Shown here one piece after another: positions 10,743 through 21,822 of a stretch of 46,590 nt of DNA (its first letter is position 1; each line of letters starts with the position of its first letter). The stretch covers positions 1 to 46,590 of the forward strand of contig JBNGIS010020617.1 in the NCBI GenBank assembly GCA_049999725.1. The letters are read 5' to 3'. This DNA is from Haplomitrium mnioides. Taxonomy: Eukaryota; Marchantiophyta; Haplomitriopsida; Calobryales. The notes under the pieces were generated by a model that made no database searches, had not been told where the DNA came from, and saw only the letters and a program-made list of their open reading frames with translations. Both the position numbers and the translations under genes were made by a program.

Positions 10743-10880
10743 AATCAAGACCATATACTTCCTAGAAATTGATCTTCTACAATCAAGACCATCAACTTCC
10801 TAAAAATTGATCTCCTAAAATCAAGACTAACTACATATCTGAAATTGAACTTCTTAAAACAAGACTAACTACTTACAGCC
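10743..10880 (+). repeat. 38-bp tandem repeat, about 3.5 copies
   Basis: The unit AATCAAGACCAT... ending TTGATCTTCTAC repeats at 38-39-bp spacing, with degenerating copies toward the right. It lies at the junction of copia-1 and the satellite locus. Confidence 0.7.
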
Positions 10881-10885
10881 AAGAC

Positions 10886-11622
10886 GGGTCCGCCTCACCG
10901 AGTCTCTTCCAACTCTCAACCAGCTCTGCACCTCTCCATATTCAAATAATGTCCCTCTCACCGGGTCTCTTCCAACTCTCAACCAACTCTGCACCTCTCC
11001 ATATTCAAATAATGTCTGCTATATTCAATTAATGCCCCTCTCACCAAGTCTCTTCCAACTCTCAACCAACTCTGCACCTCTCCATATTCAAATAATGTCC
11101 CTCTCATCGGGTCTCTTCCAACTCTCAACCAACTCCGCACCTCTCCATATTCAANNNNNNNNNNTCCCTCTCACCGGGTCTCTTCCAACTCTCAACCAAC
11201 TCCGCACCTCTTTATATTCAAATAATGCCCGCTATATTCAAATAATGTCCTTCTCACCGGGTCTCTTCCAACTCTCAACCAACTCTGCACCTCTCTATAT
11301 TCAAATAATGTCCGCTATATTCAAATAATGTCCCTCTCACCGGGTCTCTTCCAACTCTCAACCAATTTTGCACCTCTTCATATTCAAATAATGTCCGCTA
11401 TATTCAAATAATATCCCTCTCACCGGGTCTCTTCCAACTCTCAACCAACTCCGCACCTCTCCATATTCAAATAATGTCCCTCTCACCGGGTCTCTTCCAA
11501 CTCTCAACCAACTCTGCACCTCTCCATATTCAAATAATATCCACCATATTCAAAAAATGTCCCTCTCACCGAGTCTCTTCCAACTCTCAACCAGCTCCGC
11601 ACCTCTCCATATTCAAATAATG
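10886..11622 (+). repeat. 63/83-bp satellite array, ten copies
   Basis: Ten copies of a unit with the core GGGTCTCTTCCAACTCTC and the tail CCATATTCAAATAAT. Spacing alternates between about 63-65 and 82-84 bp. The longer form carries an extra 20-bp GTCCGCTATATTCAAATAAT, itself a near-copy of the unit tail, so the long form arose by duplicating the tail. The array is interrupted by a 10-N gap at 11155. Open frames in it reflect the repeat, not a protein. Confidence 0.9.
11155..11164. other. Assembly gap (10 N) in the 63/83-bp array
   Basis: Left flank ends CCATATTCAA and right flank begins TCCCTCTCACC. In neighbouring copies these are joined by ATAATG, so the true gap may be only about 6 bp. 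Confidence 0.9.
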
Positions 11623-11818
11623 TTGCTAAGAACACTCATCAAATCATTCCATCAAAAGTGTCCTAATGTCTTTTATAGGCATTCCAAAGCATCCTTCCAA
11701 AGTCTTCTTTACAAAGCAGTATTTAATGGTTCTAACACATTTTCAAGATCAAGAAGAATATAATATGTCTACTTTTTCTCCCTTGAAGCTCCTCACATAG
11801 CTTACTTAATCTCCATCT
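11623..11818. other. Spacer between two satellite arrays
   Basis: About 200 bp of unique-looking sequence. I see no gene or repeat in it. Confidence 0.5.
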
Positions 11819-12570
11819 ATGGATTGTAACAAAGGCCAAGAGAAGAGAAGTCTTATGTGTGTTTCCAACCTTAGATGTAACAAAGACCAAGAGAAGAGAA
11901 GTCTAAAGTGTGTCTCCAGCCTTGGAGGTAATAAAGACCAAGAGAAGAGAAGTCTTTTGTGTGTCTTCAGCCTTGGATCTAACAAAAGCCAAGAGAATAG
12001 AAGTCGTGTGTGTGTCTCGAGCCTTGGATGGAACAAAAGCCAAGAGAATATAAGTCTTATGTGTGTCTCCANNNNNNNNNNTGGATGGAACAAAAGCCAA
12101 GAGAATATAAGTCTTATGTGTGTCTCCAGCCTTGGATGTAACAAAGACCAAGAGAAGAGAAGTCTCATGTGTGTCTCCAGCCTTGGATGTAACAAAGGCC
12201 AAGTGAAGAGAAGTCTTCCGTGTCTCTATCCTTGGATGTAACAAAGGCCAAGAGAAGAGAAGTCTTAAGTGTGTCTCTAGCCTTGGATGTAACAAAGGCC
12301 AAGAGAAGAGAAGTGCTAAGTGTGTCTCCAGCCTTGGATGTAGCAAAGGCCAAGAGAAGAGAAGTCTTATGTGTGTCTCCAGCCTTGGATGTAACCAAGG
12401 CCAAGAGAAGAGAAGTCTTATGTGTGTCTCCAGCCTTGGATGTAACAAAAGCCAAGAGAAGAAAAGTCTTAAGTGTGTCTCAAGCCTTGGATGTAACAAA
12501 GGCCAAGAGAAGAGAAGTCTTATGTGTGTCTCTAGCCTTGGATGTAACAAAGGCCAAGAGGCCAAGATAA
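11819..12570 (+). repeat. 51-bp satellite array, about 14 copies
   Basis: The unit starts TGGATGTAACAAAGGCCAAG and ends TGTGTCTCCAGCCT. Because 51 is 17 codons and the consensus lacks stops, long frames appear on both strands (for example the 17-residue repeat with PRLETHIRLLFSW on the minus strand). Nothing suggests translation. The block GCCAAGAGAAGAGAAG is shared with the 114-bp array that follows. Confidence 0.9.
12072..12081. other. Assembly gap (10 N) with identical 47-bp flanks
   Basis: Bases 12025-12071 and 12082-12128 are identical. Unit starts on either side are 57 bp apart instead of 51. Either the contig ends overlap by 47 bp and one copy is artificial, or 4 bp (GCCT) are missing between two true copies. 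Confidence 0.85.
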
Positions 12571-15500
12571 GACAAGGTTTATGAAAAGGTTTCAAGAAGA
12601 TATCACTCAATGTCAACATAGCCAAGACGAGAGAAGACTTCTCTTTGCCTACACTAAGTAGTTGGAGATGCCAAATTGTAAAAGTGAACTCACTATGCCA
12701 AGATTTCCAGAAGATATCACTCAAGGTTGAGAGGGCCAAGAAAAGAGAAGGATTCTCTTTGCCTACATCAAATAGTTGGAAATACCAAATTATAAAGATG
12801 AACTCTGGACGCCAAATTTTAATAAGATATTACTCAAGGTCGAGGTGGCTAAGAGAAGAGAAGGCTTCTCTTTACCTACATCACATAGTTGGAGATAGCA
12901 AATTGTGATATTGAACTCCTTACACCAAGTTTTCAAGAAGATGTCACTCAAGCTCAAGAAGGCCAAGATAAGACAAGGTTTCTATTTTCCTAGATCTAAT
13001 AGTTGGAGATACCAAATTGTGAAGGTGAACTTCATACCACAAGATTTCAAAAAGATATCACTCAATATCGAGAGAGCCAAGATAAGAGACAACTTCTTTT
13101 TGCATGCATCAAAGAGGCGGAGATACTAAATTGTGAAGGTGAACTACTTACATTAGGCTTTCAAGAAAATATCACTCAAGGTTGAGAGTGCCAAGAGAAA
13201 AGAAGGCTTCTCTTTGCGTTCATCGTATAGTTGGAGATATGAAATTATGAAGGTGAACTCCTTTCACCAAGATTTCAAGAAGATATCACTCAAGGTCGAG
13301 ATGGCCAAAAGAAGAAAAGGCTTCTCTTGCCAACATCGAATAGTTGGAGACACCAAATTGTAAAGGTAAACACGTTACGCCAAGATTTTAAGAAGATATC
13401 ACTCAAGGTTGAGAGGGTCAAGAGAAGATAAGCCTTCTCTTTTCCTACATCAAATACTTGTGGATACCAAGGTGTTCTCCTTATGAAAAGATTTCAAGAA
13501 GATGTTACTCAAGGTCGAGAGGGCCAAGAGAAGAGAAGAGTTGTTTTTGCCTACATCCAGTAATTGGAGGTACCAAATTCTCAAGTTGAACTCCTTACAC
13601 CAGGATTCCTAAAAGATATCACTCACGATCGAGAGGACCGAGAGAAGAGAAGAGTTGTTTTTGCCTACATCCAATAATTGGAGATACCAAATTCTCAAGT
13701 TGAACTCCTTACACCAAGATTTCTAGACGATATCACTCAAGGTTGAGAGAGCCAAGAGAAGAGAAAGCTTCTCTTTGCCTACATCAAGTAGTTGGAGAAA
13801 CCAAATCGTGAGTGAACTCCTTGTACCAAGATTTCAAGAAGATGTCACTCAACGTCAAGAGGGTGTAGAGAAGTGAAGGCCTCTCTTTGCCTACATCAAA
13901 TAGTTGGAGATACCAATTCATAAAAGTGAACTCATGACACCAAGATTTCAAGAATACATCACTTAAGCTTGAAATGGTCGAGAGAAGAGAAGGCTTCTCT
14001 TTGCCTACATCGAATAGTTGGAGATACCAAATTATAAAGATGAACTCCTTACGCCAAGATTTCAAGAAGATATCACTCAAGGTCAAGAGGGCCAAGAGAA
14101 GAGAAGGCTTCTCTTAGCCTACATCAAATAGTTGGAGATGCCAAGTTGTGAATGTAAACTCCTTATGCCATGATTTCAAGAAGATGTCACTAAAGGTCCG
14201 AAGGGCCAAGAGAAATGAAGGCTTCTCTTTGCTTACATTGAATACTTTGAGATACTAAATTGTAAATATGAGCTCCATACGTCAAAATTTCAAGAAATCT
14301 CACTCAAGGTCAAGACAACCTACAAAAGAAAAGGCTTATTTTTGTGTCCATCAAATTGTTGGAGACACCAAATTATGGAGGTGAAGTTCTTCTCCAAGAG
14401 TTCAAGAAGATATCACACAAGGCCAAAATAGCCAAGAGAAGAGAAAGCTTCTCTTTGCTTACATCAAAAAGTTGGAGTTACCAAATTATGAAGGTGATGT
14501 CATTGTGCTTAGATTTCAAGAAAATATCACTTGAGGTTGAGAAGGCCACCAAAATCTGTTTGCCTTCATCAAATAGTTAGAGATACCAAATTGTGATGGT
14601 GAACTCCATACGCTAAAATTTCAAGAAGATGTCACTCAAGGTCGAGAGGGCCAAGAGAATAGAATACTTCTTTTTTCTTACATCGAATACTTGAAGAAAC
14701 TAAATTTTGAAGGTGAATTCCTTATGCAAGGATTTTTAGAGGCTATCATTCAAGATCAAGAAGGCTAAGAGAAAAGAAGACTTCCCTTTGCCTACATCAA
14801 ATTGTTGGAGATATCAATATGTGAAGGTGAACTTGTTACATCAAGATTTTAAAATGATATCAATTAAATTCAAGAGAGCCAAGAGAAAAAAAGGCTTCTG
14901 TTTTCCTACATCGAATAGTTAGACATACCAAATTGTGAAGGTAAACTCCTTGTGCCAAGATTTCAATAAGATATCACTCAAGTTCTAGAGGTAAATAAAA
15001 GAGAAGGCTTCTCTTTGCCTACATCAAATAGTTGGAGATACCAAATTGTGAATGAGTACTCTATAGGCCAACATTTCAAGAAGATGTCACTCAAGGTCAA
15101 GAGATCCTAGAAAAAAGAAGGTTTCTCTTTGCCTATATTGAATGAATAGAGATCATAGAGTTGGGATGTGATCTCCTTATGCCAAGATTTCAAGAAGATA
15201 TTACTAAAGGTCGAGAGGGCCAAGAGAAATGAAGGCTTTTTTGTGCTTACATCGAATAGTTTGAGACAAAAAAATTGTGAAGGTGATCTCTATATGAAAG
15301 GATTTCAAGAAGATGTTAATCAAGGTCAAGAAGGCCAAGAGTAGAGAAGGCTTCTTTATGCATACATCCAATAGCAAGAGATACCAAATTGTCAAGTTAA
15401 ACTCTTTACACAAAGATTTCTAGAAGATATCACTCAAGGTCGAGAGGGAGAAGAGAAAAGAAGGCTTCTCTTTGCCTACATCAAATAGTTTGAGATACAA

Positions 15501-15575
15501 AATTGGGAATGTGAACTCCTTATGCCAAGATTTCAAGAAGATCTCACTCAAGGTTGGGAGGGCCAGAAAAATAAA

Positions 15576-16616
15576 GGCCTCACTTTGCCTACATCAAATA
15601 GTTGGATATTTCAAATTGTCAAGTTGAAAACCTTACACCAAGATTTGAAGAAGATATCACTTAAGATGGAGAGGGCCAAGAGAAGAAAAGATTTTTCTTT
15701 TCTTACATCGAATAGTTGGAGATATAAAATTGTTAATGTAAACTCTTCATGCCAAGATTTCAAAATGATGTCACTCAAGGTCAAGAAGGCGTAGAGAAGC
15801 GAAGGTTTTTCTTTGCCTATATCAAANNNNNNNNNNNNNNNNNNNNNNNNNNNNNNNNNNNNNNNNNNNNNNNNNNNNNNNNNNNNNNNNNNNNNNNNNN
15901 NNNNNNNNNNNNNNNNNNNNNNNNNNGGCCAAAAGAAGAGATAGCTTCTTTTTTCCTACATAGATTAGTTGATGACACAAATATGTGAAAATAAGCTCTT
16001 TATGACAAGATTTCAAGAAGATATCACTCAAGGTCAAGAGGTCCAAGAGAAGAGAAAGCTTCTCTTTGCCTACATTAAATAGTTGGAGATTCCAATATGT
16101 GAAGATGAAATCTTTAAGCCAAGATTTCAAGAAGATGCCATTCAAAGTCGAGAGGGCTAAGAGAAGAGAGATTTTCATTTTTCCTAAATCGAGTAGTTGG
16201 AGATACCAAATTGTGATGGTGAAATCCTTACACAAGAATTTCAAGAAGATATTTCTAAGAGTCAAGAGAACCAAGAGAATGGAGGGTGTCTCTTTGCTTA
16301 CATTGAATAGTTGGAGGTAACAAATTGAAATGATAATCTCTTTTCACTAGAATTTCAAGAAGACATCACTGAAGGTCTTTATGGCCTAGAGAAGAGAGGA
16401 GTTGTCTTTGCCTACATCTAAAAGTTGGATATACCAAATTGTGGAGGTGACCTCCTTACGCAAAGATTTCAAGAATATGTCATTGAAGGTTGAGAGGGCC
16501 AAAATAGAGAAGGCTTCTCATTGCCAACATCAAATACTTATAAATACCAATATTTGAATTCTTCTTTATGCAAAAATTGCAAGAAGATATCACTCAAGAA
16601 GGGGAAGGCTAAAAGA
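15576..16616 (+). repeat. Higher-order block A of the 114-bp array
   Basis: This block aligns unit by unit with 18781-19915, sharing diagnostic variants not found elsewhere: GGCCTCACTTTGCC, CACTTAAGATGGAGAGGGCC, a unit with CATAGA(T/C)TAGTTG(A/G)TGACACAAATATG, and AGAGGAGTTGTCTTTGC. The offset is about 3205 bp before the 100-N gap and 3293 bp after it. Confidence 0.75.
15827..15926. other. Assembly gap (100 N placeholder) in the 114-bp array
   Basis: By comparison with block A', the offset jumps by about 89 bp across the gap. If the blocks are colinear, the missing sequence is near 189 bp rather than 100. Confidence 0.85.
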
Positions 16617-18780
16617 AATGAAGGCTTCTTTGTGCTTACATCAAATAGTTGGAGACACAAAATTGTGAAGGTGATCTCTATACGCAAGGATTTCAAGAAA
16701 ATGTTAAGCAAGGTCAAGAGGGCCAAGAAGAGGGAAGGCTTCTTTATGCATACATCTAATAGCAAGAGATACTGAGCTGTCAAGTTGAACTCTTTACACG
16801 AAGATTTCTAGAAGATATCACTAATGGTCGAGAGGGCGAAGAGAAAAGAAAGCTTCTCTTTGCCTACATTGAATAGTTGGAGATTCAAAATCAGGAATGT
16901 GAACTCCTTATGCCAAGATTTCAAGAAGATGTCACTCAAGGTTGAGAGGGGCCTAAAGAAAAGAAGGCTTCTCTTTGCCTACATTGAATAATTGGAGACA
17001 CCAAACTGTGAAGATGAAAGCCTTACACGTAGATTTCAAAAAGACATCACTTAAGGTCAAAAAGACCAAGAGAAGAGAAGGCTTCTCTTTGTCTGCATCA
17101 AATAGGTGGAGATGCTAAGTTATAAAGATGAACTCTTTGCACCAAGATTTCAAGAAGTTATCGCTCAAGGTCGAGAGAGCCAAGAGAAGTGCAGGCTTCT
17201 CTTTCCCTACATCAAATAGGTAGTGATACCAATATGTAAAGATGAACTATTTACGCCAAGATTTCAAGAAGATATCACTCAAGGTCAAGAGAGCCAAGAG
17301 AAGAGACTTCTTTTTTTGCTTACATCGAATACTTGGAGATACCCAATCATAAAAGTCAACTCCTTATGCCAAGATTTAAAGAAGATACCAAGCAAGGTTG
17401 AGAGATCCAAGAAAAAATAAGTCTTCTCATAACATGCATTGAATAGTTGGAGGTACCAAATTGTGAAGGTGAACTCTTTATGCTAAAGATTCAAGAAAAC
17501 ATCACTCAAGGTCTAGAGAGCCTAGAGAAGAGAAGGCTTCTCTTTGCCTACATCAAATAGTTGTTGATACCAAATTGTGAGGTGAACTTCTTATGCAAAG
17601 ATTTCAAGAAGATCTCACTCAAGGTCTAAAGTGTCAAGAAAAAGAGAAGGCTTCTCTTTGCCTACATCAAATAGTTGGAGATACTAATATGTAAAGATGA
17701 TATCTTTATCCCAAGATTTCAAGAGGATATCACTCAAAGTTGAGAGAGCCAAGAGAAGAGAAGGCTTTTTTGATCCTACATCCAATAGTTGGAGATACCA
17801 AATTCTAAAGGTGAACTACTAGCGTCAAAGTTTCTAAATGATATCACTCAAATTTGAGAGAGCAAAAAGAAGAGTAGTCTTTTCTTTGCCTACATCGAAT
17901 GGTTGAAGATACCAAGTTGTGAATGTGAACTCCTTGCGCCAAGATTTCAAGAAGATATCACTCAAGGTCGAGAGGGCCAAGAGAAGAGAAGGCTTCTCTT
18001 TGTCTACATCAAATAGTTGGAGACACAAAATTGTGATTGTGAACTCCTTACACGAAAAGTTCAGGAAGACGTCACTCAAGGTTGAGAGCATCTAAAAAAG
18101 AGAAGGCTTCCTTTTTTCTACATCGAACAGTTTGAGATGTGAAATTGTGAAGGTGAACTGCTTATGCAAAGATTTCAATGAGATGTTGCTAAAGGTTGAG
18201 AGGGGCAAGAGAAATAAAGGCTTCTCTTTGCCAACATTGAATAGTTGGAGATACCAAATTTTGAAGGTGAACTTCTTTCGCCAAGTTTTCAAGAAGATAT
18301 CACTCAAGGTTGAGAGGGCCAAGAGAAGAGAAGGCTTCTATTTGCCTACATGGAATATTTGGATATACGAAATTGTGAAGATGAACTTTTTATGCCTAGA
18401 TCACTAAAGTTTGAGAGAGCCTAGAGTAGAGCAAGCTTCTTTTTGCCTATATGGAATAGCTGGAAATCCCCAATTGTGAAGGTGAATATCTTATGTCAAG
18501 ATTCAAGATGAAATGAGTGAAAGTCAAGAGGGCCAAGAGAAAGAAAGGCTTATTTTTGCCTATATCAAATAGTTGTAGATACCAAATTGAAAAGGTGAAC
18601 TCTTTGCACCAAGATTTCAAAAAGATATCACTTGGACTTGAGAGGGCATTTAAAAGAGAAAGCTTATGTTTGTCTACATCCAAGAGTTGGAGATACTAAA
18701 TTGTGAAGGTGAACTTCTTACACCTAGATTTCAAGAAGATATCACTCAAGCCTTAGGTCCAAAGGGCCAAAAGAAGAGAA

Positions 18781-19915
18781 GGCCTCACTTTGCCTACATC
18801 AAATAGTTGAATATTTCAAATTATCAAGTTAAAATCCTTACACCAAGATTTGAAGAAGATATCACTTAAGATGGAGAGGGCCAAGAGAAGAAAAGTTTTC
18901 TCTTTGCCTACATTGAATAGTTGGAGATATAAAATTGATAATGTGAACTCTTTATGCCAAGATTTCAAAAGATGCCACACAAGGTCAAGAAGGCCTAGAG
19001 AAGCAAAGGATTTTCTTTGTCTACATTGAACTTCTGGAGATGCCAAATTGAAAAAGTGAATTCATTACATCAATATTTCAAGAAGATGTCACTCAAGCTT
19101 GAAAAGGCCAAGAGAAGAGAAGGCTTCTCTTTGCCTACATCGAATAGTTTGATATACCAAATTATAAATATAAACTCTTTACTCCAAGATTTTATGAAGA
19201 TTTCACCCAATGTCAAGTGGTTTAGAAGAAGAGACGGCTTTTCTTTTCCTACATAGACTAGTTGGTGACACAAATATGCAAAAATAAACTCTTTACGACA
19301 AGATTTCAAGAAGATATCACTCAAGGTCAAGAGGTCTAAGAGAAGAGAAAGCTTCTCTTTTGTCTACATCGAATAGTTGGAGATACCAATATGTGAAAAT
19401 GCACTCTTTAAGCCAAGATTTCAAGAAGTTGCCATTCAAAGTCGAGAGGGCCAAGAGAAGAGAGAGCTTCCTTTGGCCTACATCGAATAGTTGGAGATAC
19501 CAAAATGTGAAGGTGAACTCCTAAGGCAAGAATTTCAAGAAGATATTTCTAAGATTCAAGAGAGCCAAGAGAATGGAGGGCGTCTCTTTGCTTACATTGA
19601 ATAGTTCGAGGTACCAAATTGTGATGGTAAGCTCTTTTTGCCAGAATTTCAAGAAGACATCACTGAAGGTCTTGATGGCCTAGAGAAGAGAGGAGTTGTC
19701 TTTGCTTACAATTAAAAGTTGGAGATACCAAATTGTGAAGGTGATCTCCTTACACAAAGATTTCAAGAATATGTCATTGAAGGTTGAGAGGGCCAAGAGT
19801 AGAGAAGGCTTCTCAATGCCAACATCAAATACTTGTAGATACCAATATTTGAAGATGAACTCTTTATGCAAAAATTACAAGAAGATATCACTTAAGAAGG
19901 GGAGGGCTAAGAGAA
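18781..19915 (+). repeat. Higher-order block A', partner of 15576-16616
   Basis: It carries the same series of variant units as block A. It also covers without a break the part that is N in block A (about 19031-19219). Bases 18200-18780 immediately upstream align with 20830-21360, so several duplications of different length overlap here. Confidence 0.75.
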
Positions 19916-21812
19916 GAGAAGGCTTCTATTTGCCTACATTGCTTAGTAGGAGATACAATTATATGAAGATGAACTCTTTACGCAAAGATTTTAAGAATAT
20001 ATCACTCTAGAATGAGAGGGCCAGAGAAGAGAAGACTTCTTTTTGCCTTCATCGCATAGTTTGAGATACCCAATTGTAAATGTGAACTCCTTACACCAAG
20101 ATTTCTAGAGGATGGTAGTAAAGGTTAAGAGATCCAAGAGAAATGAAAGCTTCTCTTTAAAGGCCTACATTGAATAGTTGGAGGTACCAAGTTGTGAGGG
20201 TGACCTCTTTTCACTAAAGTAACAAGAAGACATCACTCAAGATCTAGAGGCCTAGAGAAGAGAAGACTTCTCATTGTCTACATCGAAGTGTTGGAGACAC
20301 CAAATTGTGAAGGTGACTTCCTTGCACAAAGATTTCAAGAAGATGTTACTCAAGGTTGAGAGGGCCAAGAGAAGAGAAGGCTTCTATTTGCCTACATTCA
20401 ATAGTTGAAGAAACCAAATTGTCAAGCTAAACTTCTTACACCAAGACTTCAAGAAGTTATCACTCAAGGATGAGAAGGCCAAGAGAAGAGAAAGCTTCCC
20501 TATGCCTACATCAAATAGTTGGTGATACCAAATTGTGAATGAGAACCCCTCAAAAAAATGTCACTCAAAGTCGAGAGGGCCTAGAGTAGTGAAGACTTCT
20601 CTTTGCCTACACTGAATAGTTTGAGATACCAAATTGTAAAAGTGAACTCCTTATGCCAAGATTTCAAGAAGTTGCCACTCAATGTCAAGAGTACCTAGAG
20701 ACGAGAAGGCTTCCAATTGTCTTTGTCGAATAGTTGGAGGTATTAAGATGTGAAGGTGAACTCCTTATGCCAAGATTTCAAGAAGATGTCACTAAAGGTC
20801 GAGAGGGCCAAGAGAAATGAAGGTTTCTCTTTGCCTACATTAAATAGTTGGAGATATTGAATTTTGATTGTGAACTCCTTACGCTAAGATTTCAAGAAGA
20901 TATTACTCAAGGTTGAGAGGGTCAAGAGAAGAGAAGGCTTCTCTTTGCCTACATGGAATATTTGGAGATACCAAAATCTGAAGATGAACTCCTAAATGTT
21001 GAGATCACTCAAGGTTGAGAGGGTCTAGAGAGAAGCTTGCTTCCTTTTTCTTATATGAAATAGTTGGAGATCCTCAATTGTGAAAGTAAACACCATACGC
21101 CAAGATTTCAAGATGATCTAAATCAAGATTGAGAGGGCCAAGAGAAAGGAAGGCTTCTCTTTGCCTACATCGAATAGTTGGTGATACCAATTTATGAAAG
21201 TGAACTCTTTGTGCTAAGATTTAAAGATGATATCACTCAAGTTTTAGAGGGCATATAGAAGAGAAAGTTTATGTTTGCCTAAATCCAACATTTGAACATG
21301 CCAATGTGTGTAAGTGAACTCCTTTTGTCAAGATTTCAAGAAGATATCACTCAAGGTTGAGAAGGCCTCTCTTTGCCTACATCAAATAGTTGGATATTCC
21401 AAATTGTCAAATTGAACTTCTTATATGAAGATTTCAAGAAGATGTCACTTAAGATCAAGTGGGCAAGATAAGAGAAGCCTTCTCTTTGCCTCATCAAATA
21501 GTTGAAGATACCAAATTGTGAATATGAACTCTTTTTGTCAAGATTTAAAGAAGATGTCACTCAAGATCAAGAAGGCTTACAGAAGTGAAGGCTTCTCTTT
21601 GCCTACATCAAATAGTTGGAGATACCAAATTGTCCAAGTGAGCTTAATATGCCAAGATCTTAAGAAGACATCACTCAAGGTTGAAAGGGTCAAGAGAAGA
21701 GAAGGCTTCTCTTTACCTACATCAAAGAGTTGGAGATACCAAGTTATAAAGATTAACTCCTTGCTCCAAGATTTCAAGAAGATGTCACTCAAGGTTGAGA
21801 GGGACAAGAGAA

Positions 21813-21822
21813 NNNNNNNNNN
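21813..21822. other. Assembly gap (10 N) with identical 47-bp flanks
   Basis: Bases 21766-21812 and 21823-21869 are identical. The distance of 57 bp is half the 114-bp unit, so an overlap of contig ends, not a true tandem copy, is the likely cause. Confidence 0.88.

Noticed and set aside
11819-12739. Long frames on both strands (up to 278 codons) with repeated LETHIRLLFSW-like or CNKGQEKRSLMCVSSLG-like peptides
   Set aside because: They are translations of 51-bp and 114-bp satellite units whose lengths are multiples of three. They overlap on both strands and include N runs.
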